A DNA stretch of 64,000 nucleotides from Neurospora intermedia (Eukaryota; Ascomycota; Sordariomycetes; Sordariales; Sordariaceae): contig BTPP01000006.1 of the NCBI GenBank assembly GCA_037102815.1, positions 434,001 to 498,000 of the forward strand, given 5' to 3'. The notes under the pieces were generated by a model. The model searched no databases. It was not told where the DNA came from and saw only the letters and a program-made list of their open reading frames with translations. Every line of letters starts with the position of its first letter. The first letter of the stretch is position 1. Below, piece after piece: positions 12,231 through 25,245 of this stretch. A program made the position numbers and the translations under genes.

Positions 12231-13068
12231 AGCAATCCCTATTAATATTTTAATATTCCCTATATAAGGATAGGAGAATAAATGGAAAAAATAATCGTTA
12301 GGTCCCTTAGACTCTTATATATTACTATAGCCTAATCTTTTCCGGCCTAGAAATTTAAGTCCTTTAAATTCTATTTCTTATTTATATATATTATTACCCT
12401 TCCTTTTTCTATATAATCGACCCCGAAATATCTTCCGCCTTTAGGACGGTAAATATCCCTATTTAAATTTCTACCTAACTCCTAAATCGCTATAATATTA
12501 TAGGTCTCCTCCTATTTGAATAGAAGCTTCCCTCTTTCGTATAATTTCCCTACGTTTTAATAGAGTATTTTTAATTAGATTATTAATTACCCTAAAATAG
12601 GGTTCTTTCTAGTCCTTTAATGGAAAATAAAGGTATTATTTCCCTAAGGGGGGCTATAATTATATAAGCGTTATTGCCGCTATACGACCGATTCCCTTCT
12701 ACGCTTTATAAATATATATAAATATTTATTGGGCCCTATGGGTTTAACGGCTTCGGTCGGGAGGATGGGCCGACGATTTTCTTCGGCCGTCCCCTCTTTA
12801 CAATTCTTCTAATATATCTTTCTAGGGTAATAATAGTACGGAAATTAGGAGGGGCGTCCGGGAGGATACCCTCATTTATAATCTCTATCGTCGGCTCTAA
12901 TACCTTTCCGGCTAAGTTCTCGCGGGGGGCGAATACCCGCGGCCTCTCAGCGTATACGACGGACGCCTTCGTAATTACCTTCCGGAGAATAGGGTACTCC
13001 TTGCGGTTATACGCGTAGTAGCCCTTCTTCCCACACGGCTTATAGTAGACGAGTGACTTGTCGTTATT
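12231..13068 (-). mobile_element. LINE copy G, part 2: ORF1 3' end and start of ORF2
   Basis: Continuation of G beyond the A insertion: the APE start, the basic GRPKKIVG tail of ORF1 (about 12770) and the last zinc knuckle (YYKPCGKKGYYAYNRKEYP, about 12990-13062). The 5' part of ORF1 is missing, because at about 13068 the sequence switches to copy E on the opposite strand. From about 12870 to 13065 the sequence is distinctly GC-richer and less RIP-mutated than the same region of A, B, C and D. Confidence 0.8.
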
Positions 13069-14275
13069 AGTAAAATTAATAATAGAAATATAGGGTTACT
13101 CTTTTATTCGGGCTAGGGAAATATATATTAAATATATTCGTAGCGCTATTATATATAGAGCCTCAATATTTTACTAACCGATTGAAATTTATAGAAAATT
13201 ACGAGGGATAGTAATTAGATTAGTGAAATACTAGATTAAATTTTTGAAAATTATTATTAGGGTATATAAAGCTATACTAGTACGAAATTTAAAAACGGAA
13301 ATATTCTATCCGCCGTTCAATTTCTATCTAAATAAAAGGGTCCGGGCCTTTAAAGAAAGGTTCGCCTAGACGGATTAAACCTAGTTCGTTCGGGGGATAG
13401 TAACCTAGGTTTCTAATTATATTTAAATATAATAGTTTAGAAATCGGCTACCTATTAATAAATTAAAGAGTAATATAATTAGAATTTAGTAGGCTAAAGT
13501 ATAAATACTAATAAAAAAGTTATTAGTAATAGTAATTAGTCCCCCTTCGGAATTAGGGATTCCGCTACTATTATTATAAATCCTAGAGTTAATAGCCGCC
13601 GACTAAGAAAAATAGTTGGAAGATATAATAAATTGGGAATAAGTATTGTACTATAGTTATTATTTAGCGGCGGTAATAATAAAATTAGAGCGACGGTATA
13701 AATTTATTATTATTAACCTTACCTCTAAATTTAGTAGAAATACTATTTAACGATATATAGTCGGTATAAAGAAAAAGAAGGGAAAACGTTGAAGATTAGA
13801 GGAAGATAAAGAAGAGTTATACCTATTAATTTAAACGAAGAATTCCCTCCTTATTTAGGTTAGAATAGAAATTATTAACCTTCGGGCTTTCTTCTACCGG
13901 AGGAAGGTATTAAACGTTCTATTTCCTATTTACGCTTATAAATTTAAGAAAAAAACCTTCGTTTATATTATCCTAAATTACTTTAATACGGATATTAACT
14001 TCTAATTAAATTTAGAAGTTTAACTATTAATAAAAGAAGAATTCTAAAAATATTTAAACGATAGAACTAAAACCGAAAGAATTCTATTATAAATATTAAA
14101 GTTAGGGAGGTTAAAAAAGTATTATTTCGTAATCGAATTAGAGGAGGAGCAATATAAGGAAATTGTAAAGTATCCCTAAGAAGAAAATAGAATACTAATA
14201 ATATTAAAATAATAGGATAGGAACGGAGAGGAGATATTTATATTAATTATAGGAGTTATTTAAACTATAGCTATA
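13069..14275 (+). mobile_element. LINE copy E, part 1 (RT thumb and C-terminal region)
   Basis: Plus-strand LINE collinear with copy D from about 34747. It starts inside the RT C-terminal region, so its 5' half is absent here; instead it joins G tail-to-head in opposite orientation. The element is then split by F and B at 14275, by D at 23557, and ends at 38606. AAACTATAGCTATA at 14262-14275 is the target site used by F and B. Confidence 0.85.
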
Positions 14276-15992
14276 ATTAATAGTCTTATTCCCTATACTG
14301 TAAACTATAGTACTTTATTGGTATAGGGTCCTTCTCTAATTCTCTAGAGGGGAAAACTGTAAGGCGTTAAGTACCTCTAAATAAAAACCTCTAACTTTAT
14401 TTCGGTTGTAAATTATTACGCTACTCCTATTTTACTTATAACTATAACGGTTCTTACCTACCGCTATAGCGAATATAATTTTATCTTTTCTACTATTATA
14501 TTATCCTAATACTAGAATAATGAGGATAATAGGAATAGGATTAGACTTAATATACCGCTTCCTTCGCTGCCTTTCTATTTTATTCTCTACTATTCCTTCC
14601 TCCGCCTTCTTCCTACTTCCTTATCCCTTTTTTTTATTTATTATCCTACTTCTCCGCTTCCTTACCCCATTTATAAATACTTCTACCCTATTATTTATTC
14701 TCCTACTTTATAAATTTACTTTTATTTATATTAGTATAAGGATTCTTTCCTAAATTCATATAATTCTCTATATAGCGTCCCTTCTTAATTCCTTCCTTCC
14801 TTCTTCCTTATTACAACTTCTAGTAAAATAATTTCCTCCGGCTATTATTGCCCTAATCCAATCGATTTAACTTCCAACGTAGAGGGTCCTTCCCTTAATA
14901 TATCCTTAGGCCCTACGTCCTTTATAATTGTACCTTTAGAATTTATATTCCTTATTTATATTTTCTATAATTTCTTTAATAATTATCCCCCTTAGAACTA
15001 GTATAATTTCCTCCCCTCCTTCTTTAATCTTTATATTAATTCGATTAATATTATTTGTAAAATGCTTTATTTTTACTATATTCTAAATCTTACTTCCGTT
15101 CTATATTCTAATAATAAATTCAATTCCCTTAATACCTTCTATAAAGTTGTTATCAAAAACATTTACTTTATTTCGGCTACTAATAAATTCCTTATTGTTT
15201 TTTCTTCTTTTTCGTTATTTAATTTCTATGCTCTTAATTAGTAGTATTTAGAATATTATTTATAACTATATTTATAAAATATATATATTAAACGTCCCTA
15301 CTAGCTTTCATAATACTTATAACGTTATTTAAATAATTATTATTACTATAATATTAAATAATTAGGATAAATATAATCATAATTCAAATACTTTTATTCG
15401 TATTACTAATAATTTTACTAATTGTATATATATTCGTTTAGAGCGAGATAGCCTACCTACTAATTACCGGCGTCTTCCCTGCGTTTTAAATTATAATATT
15501 ATTAAATTTTAGTAGAAGGGCTATTATAAATTAATTATAAAGGATATTCCTTACGGCCGTACCCCTTCTTTACCTAGCGGTAATACTATAAACCCGGTTC
15601 GGATTGCGTTTAGTTCTAATCATAGTGCTATTATTCTTATATATATTATATCCGGCGGTAGTAGTTTCGCTGCTCCTACTTATATAGTTTCCGGTTTTAG
15701 TAGTAGTAGTAGTAGTTCCGTTCTTAGTAGTCCTATAATTGTCGATACTCCCGGCCGCCCCTTTATAAATAATAATTAGGTCTAATAGCGTTATAAGGTT
15801 ACTATAAATTAGGTTCGTATAATAGAATTATTCGAATAGTTTCTTAAGCGTAATTAAGCGTTCGTTAAATAGTACTTTTTGGTTCTTATTATAGCCGCGG
15901 CTTAGATAGCTCCCGTAGTTAGTACAGATATCTCCTCCTCGTTCCCGTCCTATTGTTCTAGTGTTATTAATATTTCGTTTTCCTCTTAGGGG
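14276..15992 (-). mobile_element. LINE copy F, 5'-truncated, inserted in E
   Basis: Only the last 1.7 kb of the LINE is present, minus strand, 3' end at 14276. Flanked by AAACTATAGCTATA at 14262-14275 and 15993-16006. A 5'-truncated copy with a target duplication is the usual result of incomplete target-primed reverse transcription. It contains only the 3' region with the possible antisense gene, and a 77-codon open antisense stretch lies at 14520-14753. Confidence 0.85.
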
Positions 15993-18169
15993 AAACTATA
16001 GCTATATATATATAGTCTTATTCCTTGTACTATAAACTATAGCGCCTTATTAGCATGAGGTCCTTCTCTAATTCTTTAGAAGGGAAAACCGTAAGACGTT
16101 AAACGCCTCCGGATAAAAACCTCTAGCTCCATTTCGGCCGTAGTTTACTACGCCGCTCCTACTTTACTTACAACTATAACGGTTCTCACCTACCGCTATA
16201 GTAAATATAATTTCGTCTCTTCTACCGCTACGCTATCCTAATACTAAAATAATAAGAATAATAGGAATAGGACTAAACCCGGCGCGCCGCCTCCTTCGCC
16301 GCCTCTCTATTTTACTTTCTACTACTCCTTCTTCCACCTTCTCCTTACTTCCCTATCTTATTTTTCTATTTACTACCTTATTTCTCCGCTTCCTTCCCCC
16401 GTTTATAAATATTTCTATTCTATTATTTACTTTCCTACCTTATAGTTTTACCTTTATTTGTATCGGTATAAGGGCCCTTTCTTTTATTTATATAATCCCC
16501 TATATAGTACTTCTCCTAATCCTTCTCCTCCTTCTTCCCTATTATAACTTTTATTAAAATAGCTTCTTCCGGTTATTATTATTCTAGCTTTATCGATTTA
16601 ACTTTTAATATAGAAGGTTCTTCCTTTATTACGTCCCCGGGTCCTACGTCCCCTATAGTCCCTTCGATTATACTTTTAGAGTTTATATTTTTTATTTATA
16701 CCCTTTGCAATTTCTTTAGTAGTTATTCCCTTTAAAACCGGTATAGTTTCCTCCCTTCCTCCTTCGGTCCTTATACTAATTTAATTAGTATTATTTATAA
16801 GATTCCTTACTTTTACTATATTTTAAACTTCACTTCCGTTATACGTTCTAATAATAGGTTTAACTCCTCTAATACCTTTAAGAAGGTTATTATTAATAGG
16901 ATTTACTTTATTTCATCTACCGGTAAGTTTTATATCCTCCTTTCTTCTTTTTCACTATTTAATTCCTATATTTCTAATTAGCAGTACTTAGAACGTTACT
17001 TACAATTATACTACCGGTAGATATATATTGGACGTCCCCGCCAGTTTCCACGACGCTTATAATATTATTTAGGCGGTAGCCGTTATTATAATATTAGATA
17101 GCTCGGATAGTTTTAACTATAATTTAAATACCTTCTATTATATTATTAATAATTTCTCTAATTATATATATATTCATTTAGAGTAGGACGGCCTTCCTAC
17201 CGATTATAAGCGTTTTCCTCGTATTGTAGGTTATAGTATTATTAAATAATAGTAAAAGGATTACTACGAATTAGTTACGAAGGATATTCGTTATAATTAT
17301 ATCCCTTCCTTATTTAATAGTAGTATTATAAACTTAGTTCGGATTATATTTAATTTTAGCGGTAGCGCTATTATTCTTATACGTATTATATTTAGTAATA
17401 GTAATTATACTACTCCTATTTATATAATTTCTAGTTTTAATAGTAATAGTAATTCTATTTCCGGTAGCCTTATAGCCGTTAATATTCCTAATTGCGCCCT
17501 TATAAATAATAATTAAATCTAGTAGTATTGTAAGGTTACTACGAATTAGGTTCGTATAATAGAATTATTCGAATAGTTTTTTAAGTGTAATTAAGCGTTC
17601 GTTAGATAGTGCTTTTCGGTTCTTATTATAGCTATAATTTAGATAACTCCTATAATTAGTACAAATATTTCTTCCTTATTCCCGTTCTATTATTTTAATA
17701 TTATTAATATTTTATTTTCCTTTTAAAAATATTTTATAATTTCCTTATATTACTCCTCCTCTAATTTAATTATTAGATAGTATTCTTTTAACCTCCTTAA
17801 TTTTAATACTTATAATAGAATCTTTTCAATTTTAATTCTATTATTTAAGTATTTTTAGAATTCTTCCTTCGTTAATAATTAAACTTTTAAGTTTGATTAG
17901 AAAATAATATTTATATTAAAGTAATTTAAGATAATATAGGCGAATATCTCCTTTTTAAGCTTATAGGTATAAATAGGAGTTAGGACGTCCGGTACTTTCT
18001 TCTAGTAAAGGAAAGTCCGGAAGTTAATAATTTCTATTCTAATTTAAATAAGGAAGGAATTCTTCGCTTTAGTTAGTAAGTACGGCTCCTCTTCGGTTTC
18101 TTTTAGTTATTAGCATCTTCCTTTCTTTTTCTTTATATTAACTATATATTATTAGATAGCTTTTCTATT

Positions 18170-21100
18170 AAATTTAGGGGTAAGGTTAACGATAGTAAAT
18201 TTATATCGTTACTTTAATTTTACTACTACCGCCGCTAAGTAGTAGTTATAGTACAATACCTATTCCCAGTTTATTATATTTTCTAATTACTCTTCTCTAT
18301 TAGTAACTATTAGCTTTAGAATTTATAATAATAATAATAGTTAAATCCTTAATTCCGAGGGAGGGTTAATTACTATCGTTAATAGTTTTTTTATTAGTAC
18401 TTATATTTTAGCCTACCGAGCCTTAATTATACTACTTTTTAATTTATTAGCGGGTAATTAACCTTTAATTCATTATATTTAAATATAATTAGAGATTTAA
18501 ATTATAATCCCCTAAACGAACCGGGTTTAGTCCGTTTGGGCGAGCCTTTCTTTAAAGGCCCGGACCCTTTTATTAAAATAGAAGTTGAACGGCGGATAAA
18601 AGGTTTCTATTTCTAAATTTTATATTAGTATAGCTTTATATATTTCGGTAATAATTTTTAAATATTTAGTTTAATATTTCGTTAATCTAACTACTATCCC
18701 CCGAAGTTTATTATAGATTTTAGTTAGTTAGTAGAATATTGAGGCTCTATATATAATAGTACTATAGATATATTTAGTATATATTTCCCTTACCTAAGTA
18801 AAGGAGTAACCCTATATTTTCACTACTAATTTTATAAGTATATTCGTTTGTATTATTAATTTTTTTTTTACTACTTCTATATGAACTTTATAATTAAATT
18901 TACGGTCTAGCCAGACCCTTAGGAATTATATTGCTTTTATTAGTTGAAGTACTACTTCCTTAAGTTAGAGAGTTTCCATTCTTAGTACTTTCGTTTATAT
19001 AAAGTATATTAATTCCGTTTTAATTACTTTAAATTCTATACTTTTCGCTCCTATTTATTCCGAATATATTTCTTATACTACTTATAACATTTAATAATTT
19101 TCTTTAATAGTATAAACTACTATTATAATATTAATATTATTAACGAAACTAATTATAATTATATTTAGGATTATTACTAACTTTTAATATAATAGGGTAA
19201 TAAAGAGAATAAATAAAATAGGGGAGAAGGGGGAGTTTTATAGTATTTTAATAATAATTACGTAGGGGCGGGAAGTTTTATTATTAAAGAAGAGAAAGCC
19301 TCTTCTTCTAATAATAAAGTTCGCTACTTACTAAATAATCTACGTTAGGAGTTATATTTCTTATAGGGTATATAAAAGTTACCTATAGTTAACTCTATTG
19401 AACGCTCCTTTTAAATTTAGGAATATAAGGGACGTTATAGTTCCGAATTTTTAAGCTATATATACCGTATCGGTAATTACCCAGATTATAAACTCTATTG
19501 AACGGTTTATCCAATTACTTATTTAACCCTCTAATAGAAGGTTAAACTCTTCGACTATTTATATAAACCTTTTAATTACAAATACTTTAAAGATTTTTCC
19601 TATATTATTAAATAGTAATATTAGCCTTTATATACCTATTAATTTCTATTAGACGGTACTCTTCCCAGGCTTTTTAAAGATAATTACTTTTACGTCCTTA
19701 AATTACTATAAGAAATATCCGAATTAGAGGCTAACGGATATTAAATATATTATAACTTACCGGAACGGTTACTTATATATTTTTAAAAATTTATTTAAAT
19801 ACTAATCGATCCTAAGGGCCTTATTAGGTACTATTTAGGAAAATACGTTCTAAACGTCCTCTTCGTTAATTAATTTACTAATAACTATTAATTTAGCGTT
19901 ATTTAGTAGTTTAATTTAATTTAGTAAGTAATTTATTAGGACTTTTACCTTTAGAAAGAAGCGATCGGTAAGGATTTCAACCTTATTATTATAATTTTTA
20001 ACTTCTATTATTCCTTTATAAGTTTAAAGGGTTAATAGTTTAGACGGGTTTATTAATTTATAGCTTCGGGTATAAATTTATTATTCTAAGGGCTAAAATT
20101 AATTCGGGTTCTTCGAAGCTTTAGTAATACTATTATATTATATAATTTACTAAACTTTTATAATTATCCTTTTCTTTTTTATTATAGCTTTAATAAAATC
20201 CTTCTAATTTAATATTATTTAATATTTAAACTACTCCTAATATATCCTCCGTACTTCTTTCGTTACTATTTTATATTTTAATATTTATTAATTTACTTTC
20301 CTCTTTCGACCTTTTTTCCAATATAGAATAAATTCCTTTATAATACTTATAAATTCTCTATCGAATTTACGAAAAGCGAATTTAAAATCCTTTATTATAT
20401 TAATCCTTTCCGGAATTAATATCCGTTTCTCCGTTACTTTCTTTATTTTTACTATATTTATAAGATTCTAACTATATTTTCCTTCCTCTTCCGCTTTTTT
20501 ATTTTTTTTTCCTACTTAGATTTAAATTTCCTAAAGGTAATAGTCCGAGCCGGTTTGTTTGTATTTCTACATTCCTTAATATTTAATTTCGACCCTGAGT
20601 AATAATTATATATAATTAATTATTTTATCCCTTTTTCTTCGTATTATATTCCTAAACTTTATTAGTTTATTATAGGGGGTAAATAAATTAAATCTCTAAC
20701 GTTATACCTATATAAGGAAGTAAATAACCTTTGGGTTAATCCTATTTTTTAAATCATAATTAGAATAATAGAGATTATAATCCCTAACTATAATTAAATT
20801 TCCTACTAAGGGCCCAACCTTAAAAAATTTAAGGAGTGGCAATTTTTATTAATATTCCGGTATTCCCTACGTAAAAATAAGAAAGTAAATAGAAAAGACG
20901 GTCGTTAGGTTATTTAGGCTCTTAAATATTATTATAGCCCAGTCCTTTCTAATTTAGAAATTTAAGTCTTTTAAATTCTATTTTTTATTTATATATATTA
21001 CTACCTTTCCCTTCTCTATATAATCGACTCCGAAATATCTTCCGCCTTTAGGACGGTAAATATTCCTATTTAAATTTCTATCCGGCTCCTAAATTGCTAT

Positions 21101-21250
21101 AACGTTATAGGTTTCCTTTTATTTAAATAAAAGTTTTCCTCTTTTATACAACTTCCCTACGTTTTAATAAAGTATTTTTAATTAGATTATTAATTACTCT
21201 AAAATAGGGTTCCTTCTAATCCTTCTATAGAGGATAAGGGTATTGCTTCC
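18170..21250 (-). pseudogene. ORF2 remnant of LINE B: endonuclease and reverse transcriptase
   Basis: Collinear with ORF2 of A. The palm SPLSP-type motif lies at about 19215-19240 and the catalytic box at about 19135-19155, degenerate (Asn for Asp). The C-terminal DLYFNKRV-like segment lies near 18590. Dead through many stops. Confidence 0.7.
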
Positions 21251-21349
21251 CTAAGGGGGGCTATAATCGTATAAATACTATTATTACTATACAATTAATT
21301 CCCTCCTATATTTTAAAAATATATATAGATATTTATTAGACCCTAAAGG

Positions 21350-22950
21350 TTTAATAGCTTTAGTTGGGAGGATAAACCGATAATCTTCTTCGGCCGTCCC
21401 CTCTTTATAACTCCTCTAATATATTTCTCTAAGGTAATAATAGTATAAGAGTTGAGGGGAGTATTTAAGAGGACGCCCTCGTCTATAATTTCTATTATTA
21501 ATTCTAATACTTTTCCGGCTAGGTTTTTATAGGGGGCGAACGTCTATAGCCTTTTAATATACGTAATAAACGTTTTTATAATTACCTTCCGGAGAATAAG
21601 GTATTTCTTATAGTTATATATGTAATAGCCCTTTTTCTTATATAATTTATAATAAACGAATAATTTATCGTTATTAGACGGGCAATTTATTTTACTAAAG
21701 TAATTTCTTTTATATTTAGTTTCGCTATAATAGGTATAGATATTTTCTTAATAGTAGAATTTTACTATATATCTAATTCCTTAATATTTAAAGTACTATT
21801 AAACGTTATTCGAAATTTAAAATAGTTCGTATAAATATATACCGCCGTCCTAAAGGAAAAGGTTATTCTAAAGGAAGTATACTACTAACGTAATAACGAT
21901 TTCTATTAAAAGTAGGCCTCTATTCTCTCCGTCCCTTCTCTTTTATAACCGAATTTTAATAATAAATACTTCCGGGTTTTTTTCCTTCGCTATATTCAAT
22001 ATAATTTCCGCCGTAGTATAATTATTAATACTATTCTAAAATACGCCCCGAACTAATATACCTACAATATTTATAGTAATAAAAGTATTGGGGTTGAAAA
22101 TTTCTTTAACCTATATTTAATTACGCTAATATTAATTATATATAAATTCATTAAATATAATTATATAATTTCCGGTTATTAGTATTCTAGTAGCCGTTCG
22201 GATTATTAGATTAGTATTCTTCTTACTTAAATATATAACTAAGGTCGTCTTCGTATTTTCGTTCGAACGATTTATAAATTTAGCGGTAATTATTATTCCT
22301 TTAATAGTAAATTACTATTCGAAGTTAGAAGGGATAAACTTTTTAATAATAGTAAGTAATTATTAGAGGGTAGTACTAATTTTATTCGGGCTAACTTTCG
22401 CTATAATATCGGTTTAATACTTCGGTACTTCCTAAACGCTTTTTGTAATTTCCTTTAGAATATCCTTCTTCAAATCGTTAAAATCCTTCTTAGTAATAAA
22501 CTAATTAGTTCTAATTTTACTAACTTCGGGTTATATAGACCTACTTTTTCTAACGTATACTTTTACGAATTCGAAAAGTAGTTCTTGAACCCAACAATAG
22601 TCCTCGGTCGAAATAGTATTATAGTCCGTAGATTTATTTACTTTAGTAATAAACTTCTTCAATATTTTATTATTTTCTTCCGTTTTATCCGAAGTTTTCG
22701 TAGTAAGTACGGCTTTAAGATTATTATATACTAAGATCTCCGCAAGCGGGTTATAGACGCTGCTTTCGAGTTTACAAGCACCGCTATCGATAGTTATCGG
22801 TAACGATAATATAACGCTGTCGCTGCGCTCGTCGTAGGATATTGTGAGGGACGTAAATGACCCTCCTGAGTCGATTGCCGTTGTCAGTTTTTGTTTTGGA
22901 GCACTCCTCGACTAGAAATCGGCGTTTCCGGTTTTAAAGTAGTTTTTCCA
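21350..22950 (-). pseudogene. ORF1 remnant of LINE B: CCHC knuckle protein
   Basis: Collinear with ORF1 of copy A: the same N-terminal segment (about 22730-22940), the charged DKTEEDNKIL-like stretch, degenerate knuckles near 21580-21800 and a basic tail near 21370-21400. Broken by many stops of the RIP type. Confidence 0.7.
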
Positions 22951-22967
22951 CCCCTATTATTCCCCTT

Positions 22968-23557
22968 AAACTATAGCTATAGTAAAAACCGAAAAGTACT
23001 ATTTAACGAGCGTCTAATTATATTTAAAAAACTATTCGAGTAGCTCTATTATATAAGCCTAATTTATAGTAACCTTATAGTACTATTAAATTTAATTCTT
23101 ATTTATAAGGGGGCAATTAGGAATATTAATAGTTATAGGGCTATTAGGAACGGAACTATTACTATTATTAGAATTCGAAATTATACGAATAAGAGTAACG
23201 AAATTATTACTACTGGATATAATATATATAAGAATAATAGTACTATTATTAAAGCTGGATGTAATCCGAATTAAATTTATAATATTAATCTCGGGTAGGG
23301 AAGGGATACGACTATAACGAATATCCTTTGTAATTAATTTATAGTAACCCTTCTATTAAAATTTAATAATATTATAATTTAAAATATAAAGAAGACGCTA
23401 GTAGTTAATAGGTAGGCTATTTTACTTTATATATATATATATATAATTAATAAAATTATTAATAGTACAAACGAAGGTATTTAAATTGTAATTATATTTA
23501 TTCTAATTATTTAATACTATAATAACGGCTATTATTTAAATAGTATTATAAGTATTA
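22968..23557 (+). mobile_element. LINE copy E, part 2 (3' region)
   Basis: Continues E after the B insertion: the start of the LINE 3' third, collinear with 35943-36530 of D. D is inserted at its end, duplicating TATTATAAGTATTA (23544-23557 and 37562-37575). Confidence 0.85.
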
Positions 23558-23561
23558 AAAA

Positions 23562-25245
23562 ACTGCTTTGAAACCGGAAACGCCGATTTCTGGTCGAGGA
23601 GTGCTCTAAAACGAAAACTAATAACGGCAATCGATTTAGAAAGGTCGTTTACGTCCCTTACAATATCTTACGACGAGCGTAGCGACGGTATTGTATTATC
23701 GTTACTAATAATTATCGATAGTAATACTCGTAGATTTGAAAATAGCGTTTATAACCTACTCGCGGAGATTTTAGTATATAATAATCTTAAAGCCGTACTT
23801 ACTACAAAAACTTCGGATAAAACGGAAGAAGATAATAAAATATTAAAGAAGTTTATTACTAGAGCAAATAAATCTTCGGATTATAATACTATTTCAACTG
23901 ATAAAACGGAAGAAGATAATAAAATATTAAAGAAGTTTATTACTAGAGAGAATAAATCTTCGGATTATGATACTATTTCAACTAAGGATTATCGTTAGGC
24001 TCAAGAATTATTTTTTCGAATTTACGAAGGTATATATTAGAAAAAGTAAATTTATATAACCCGAAGTTAGCAAGGTTAGAACCGACTCATTTATTATTAA
24101 AAAGGATCTTAATAATCTAAAGAAGGATATTCTAAAGGAAATTAAAAAAGGTACTTAAGAGGTATTAAAGTATTAGGCTAATATTATAGTAAAAGTTAGC
24201 CCGAATAAAACTAGTATTACCCTCTAATAATTACCTATTATTATTAAAAAATTTATTCCTTTTAACTTCGAACGATAGTTTACTATTAAAAGAGCGATTA
24301 TTACTACCGAATTTATAAACCGTTCGAATAAAAATATAAAGACAATTTTAATTATATATGTAAATAAGAAGAATACCGGCCTAGTAATTTAAATAGCTAT
24401 TAGAATATTAACAACCGGAAATTATATAATTATATTTAATAAATTTATATATAATTAATACTAGTATAATTAAATATAGATTAAAGAAATTTTTAGCCCC
24501 AATACTTTTATTATTATAAATATTATAGGTATATTAATTTAGGGCGTACTTTAGAATAGTATTAATAATTATATTACGGCGGAAGTTATATTAAATATAG
24601 CGAAGGAAAAGAATTTAAAGGTATTTATTATTAAAATTCGGTTATAGAAGAGAAGAGACGGAGAGAATAGAAATTTACTTTTAATAGAAATTATTATTAT
24701 ATTAGTAGTATACTTCTTTTAGGATAACCTCTTCTTCTAAGATAGCGGCGTATATCTATATAAACCGTTCTAAATTTCGAATAACGTTTAATAATATTTT
24801 AAATATTAGGGAATCGGATATATAGCGAAATTTTATTATTAAAAAAATATTTATACCCGCTATAGCGAAATTAAATATAAAGGAGATTACTTCGGCGAAG
24901 TAAATTATTCGTTTAATAATAATAAATTATTCGTTTATTATAAATTATATAGGAAGAAGGGCTATTATATATATAATTATAAGGAATACCCTATTTTCTA
25001 GAAGGTAATTACGAAGGCGTTTATTATATACGCTGAAAGGCTGTAAGCGTTTACCCCTTATAAGAACTTAGCCGGAAAGGTATTAGAATTAATAATAGAG
25101 ATTGTAAATAAGGGCGTCCTTCCGGACGCCCCTCTTAATTCCTATATTACTATTACTTTAGAGAAATATATTAGAGGAATTACGAAGAGGGGACGGCCGA
25201 AGAAGATTATCGGCCCGTCTTTCCGACCGAAATTATTATACCTAT
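23562..25245 (+). pseudogene. ORF1 remnant of LINE D: CCHC knuckle protein with an internal duplication
   Basis: Same plan as in A: an N-terminal segment with DLERSFTSLTISYDE-like residues, a charged KTEEDNKILKKFI segment, degenerate CCHC knuckles at about 24790-24990 and a basic GRPKKI tail near 25200. The charged segment is doubled: 23816-23899 repeats at 23900-23983 (84 bp, 28 codons, in frame), with only about four differences. No other copy has this. Many RIP stops make it a pseudogene. Confidence 0.75.
23816..23983 (+). repeat. 84-bp tandem duplication inside LINE D ORF1
   Basis: Two head-to-tail 84-bp units (23816-23899 and 23900-23983), each encoding DKTEEDNKILKKFIT... and ending ...YNTIST or YDTIST. 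The duplication keeps the reading frame. Confidence 0.9.

Larger units (their letters stand above)
16007..22967 (-). mobile_element. LINE copy B (Tad1-like), full length, inserted in E at the same site as F
   Basis: About 6,960 bp on the minus strand: 5' end at 22967 and 3' end at 16007, flanked by AAACTATAGCTATA (15993-16006 and 22968-22981). All parts are collinear with A. About 19 non-family bases (around 22949-22967, CCCCTATTATTCC...) lie between the family 5' end and the target duplication. Throughout, CA/TG has been converted to TA. Confidence 0.9.
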
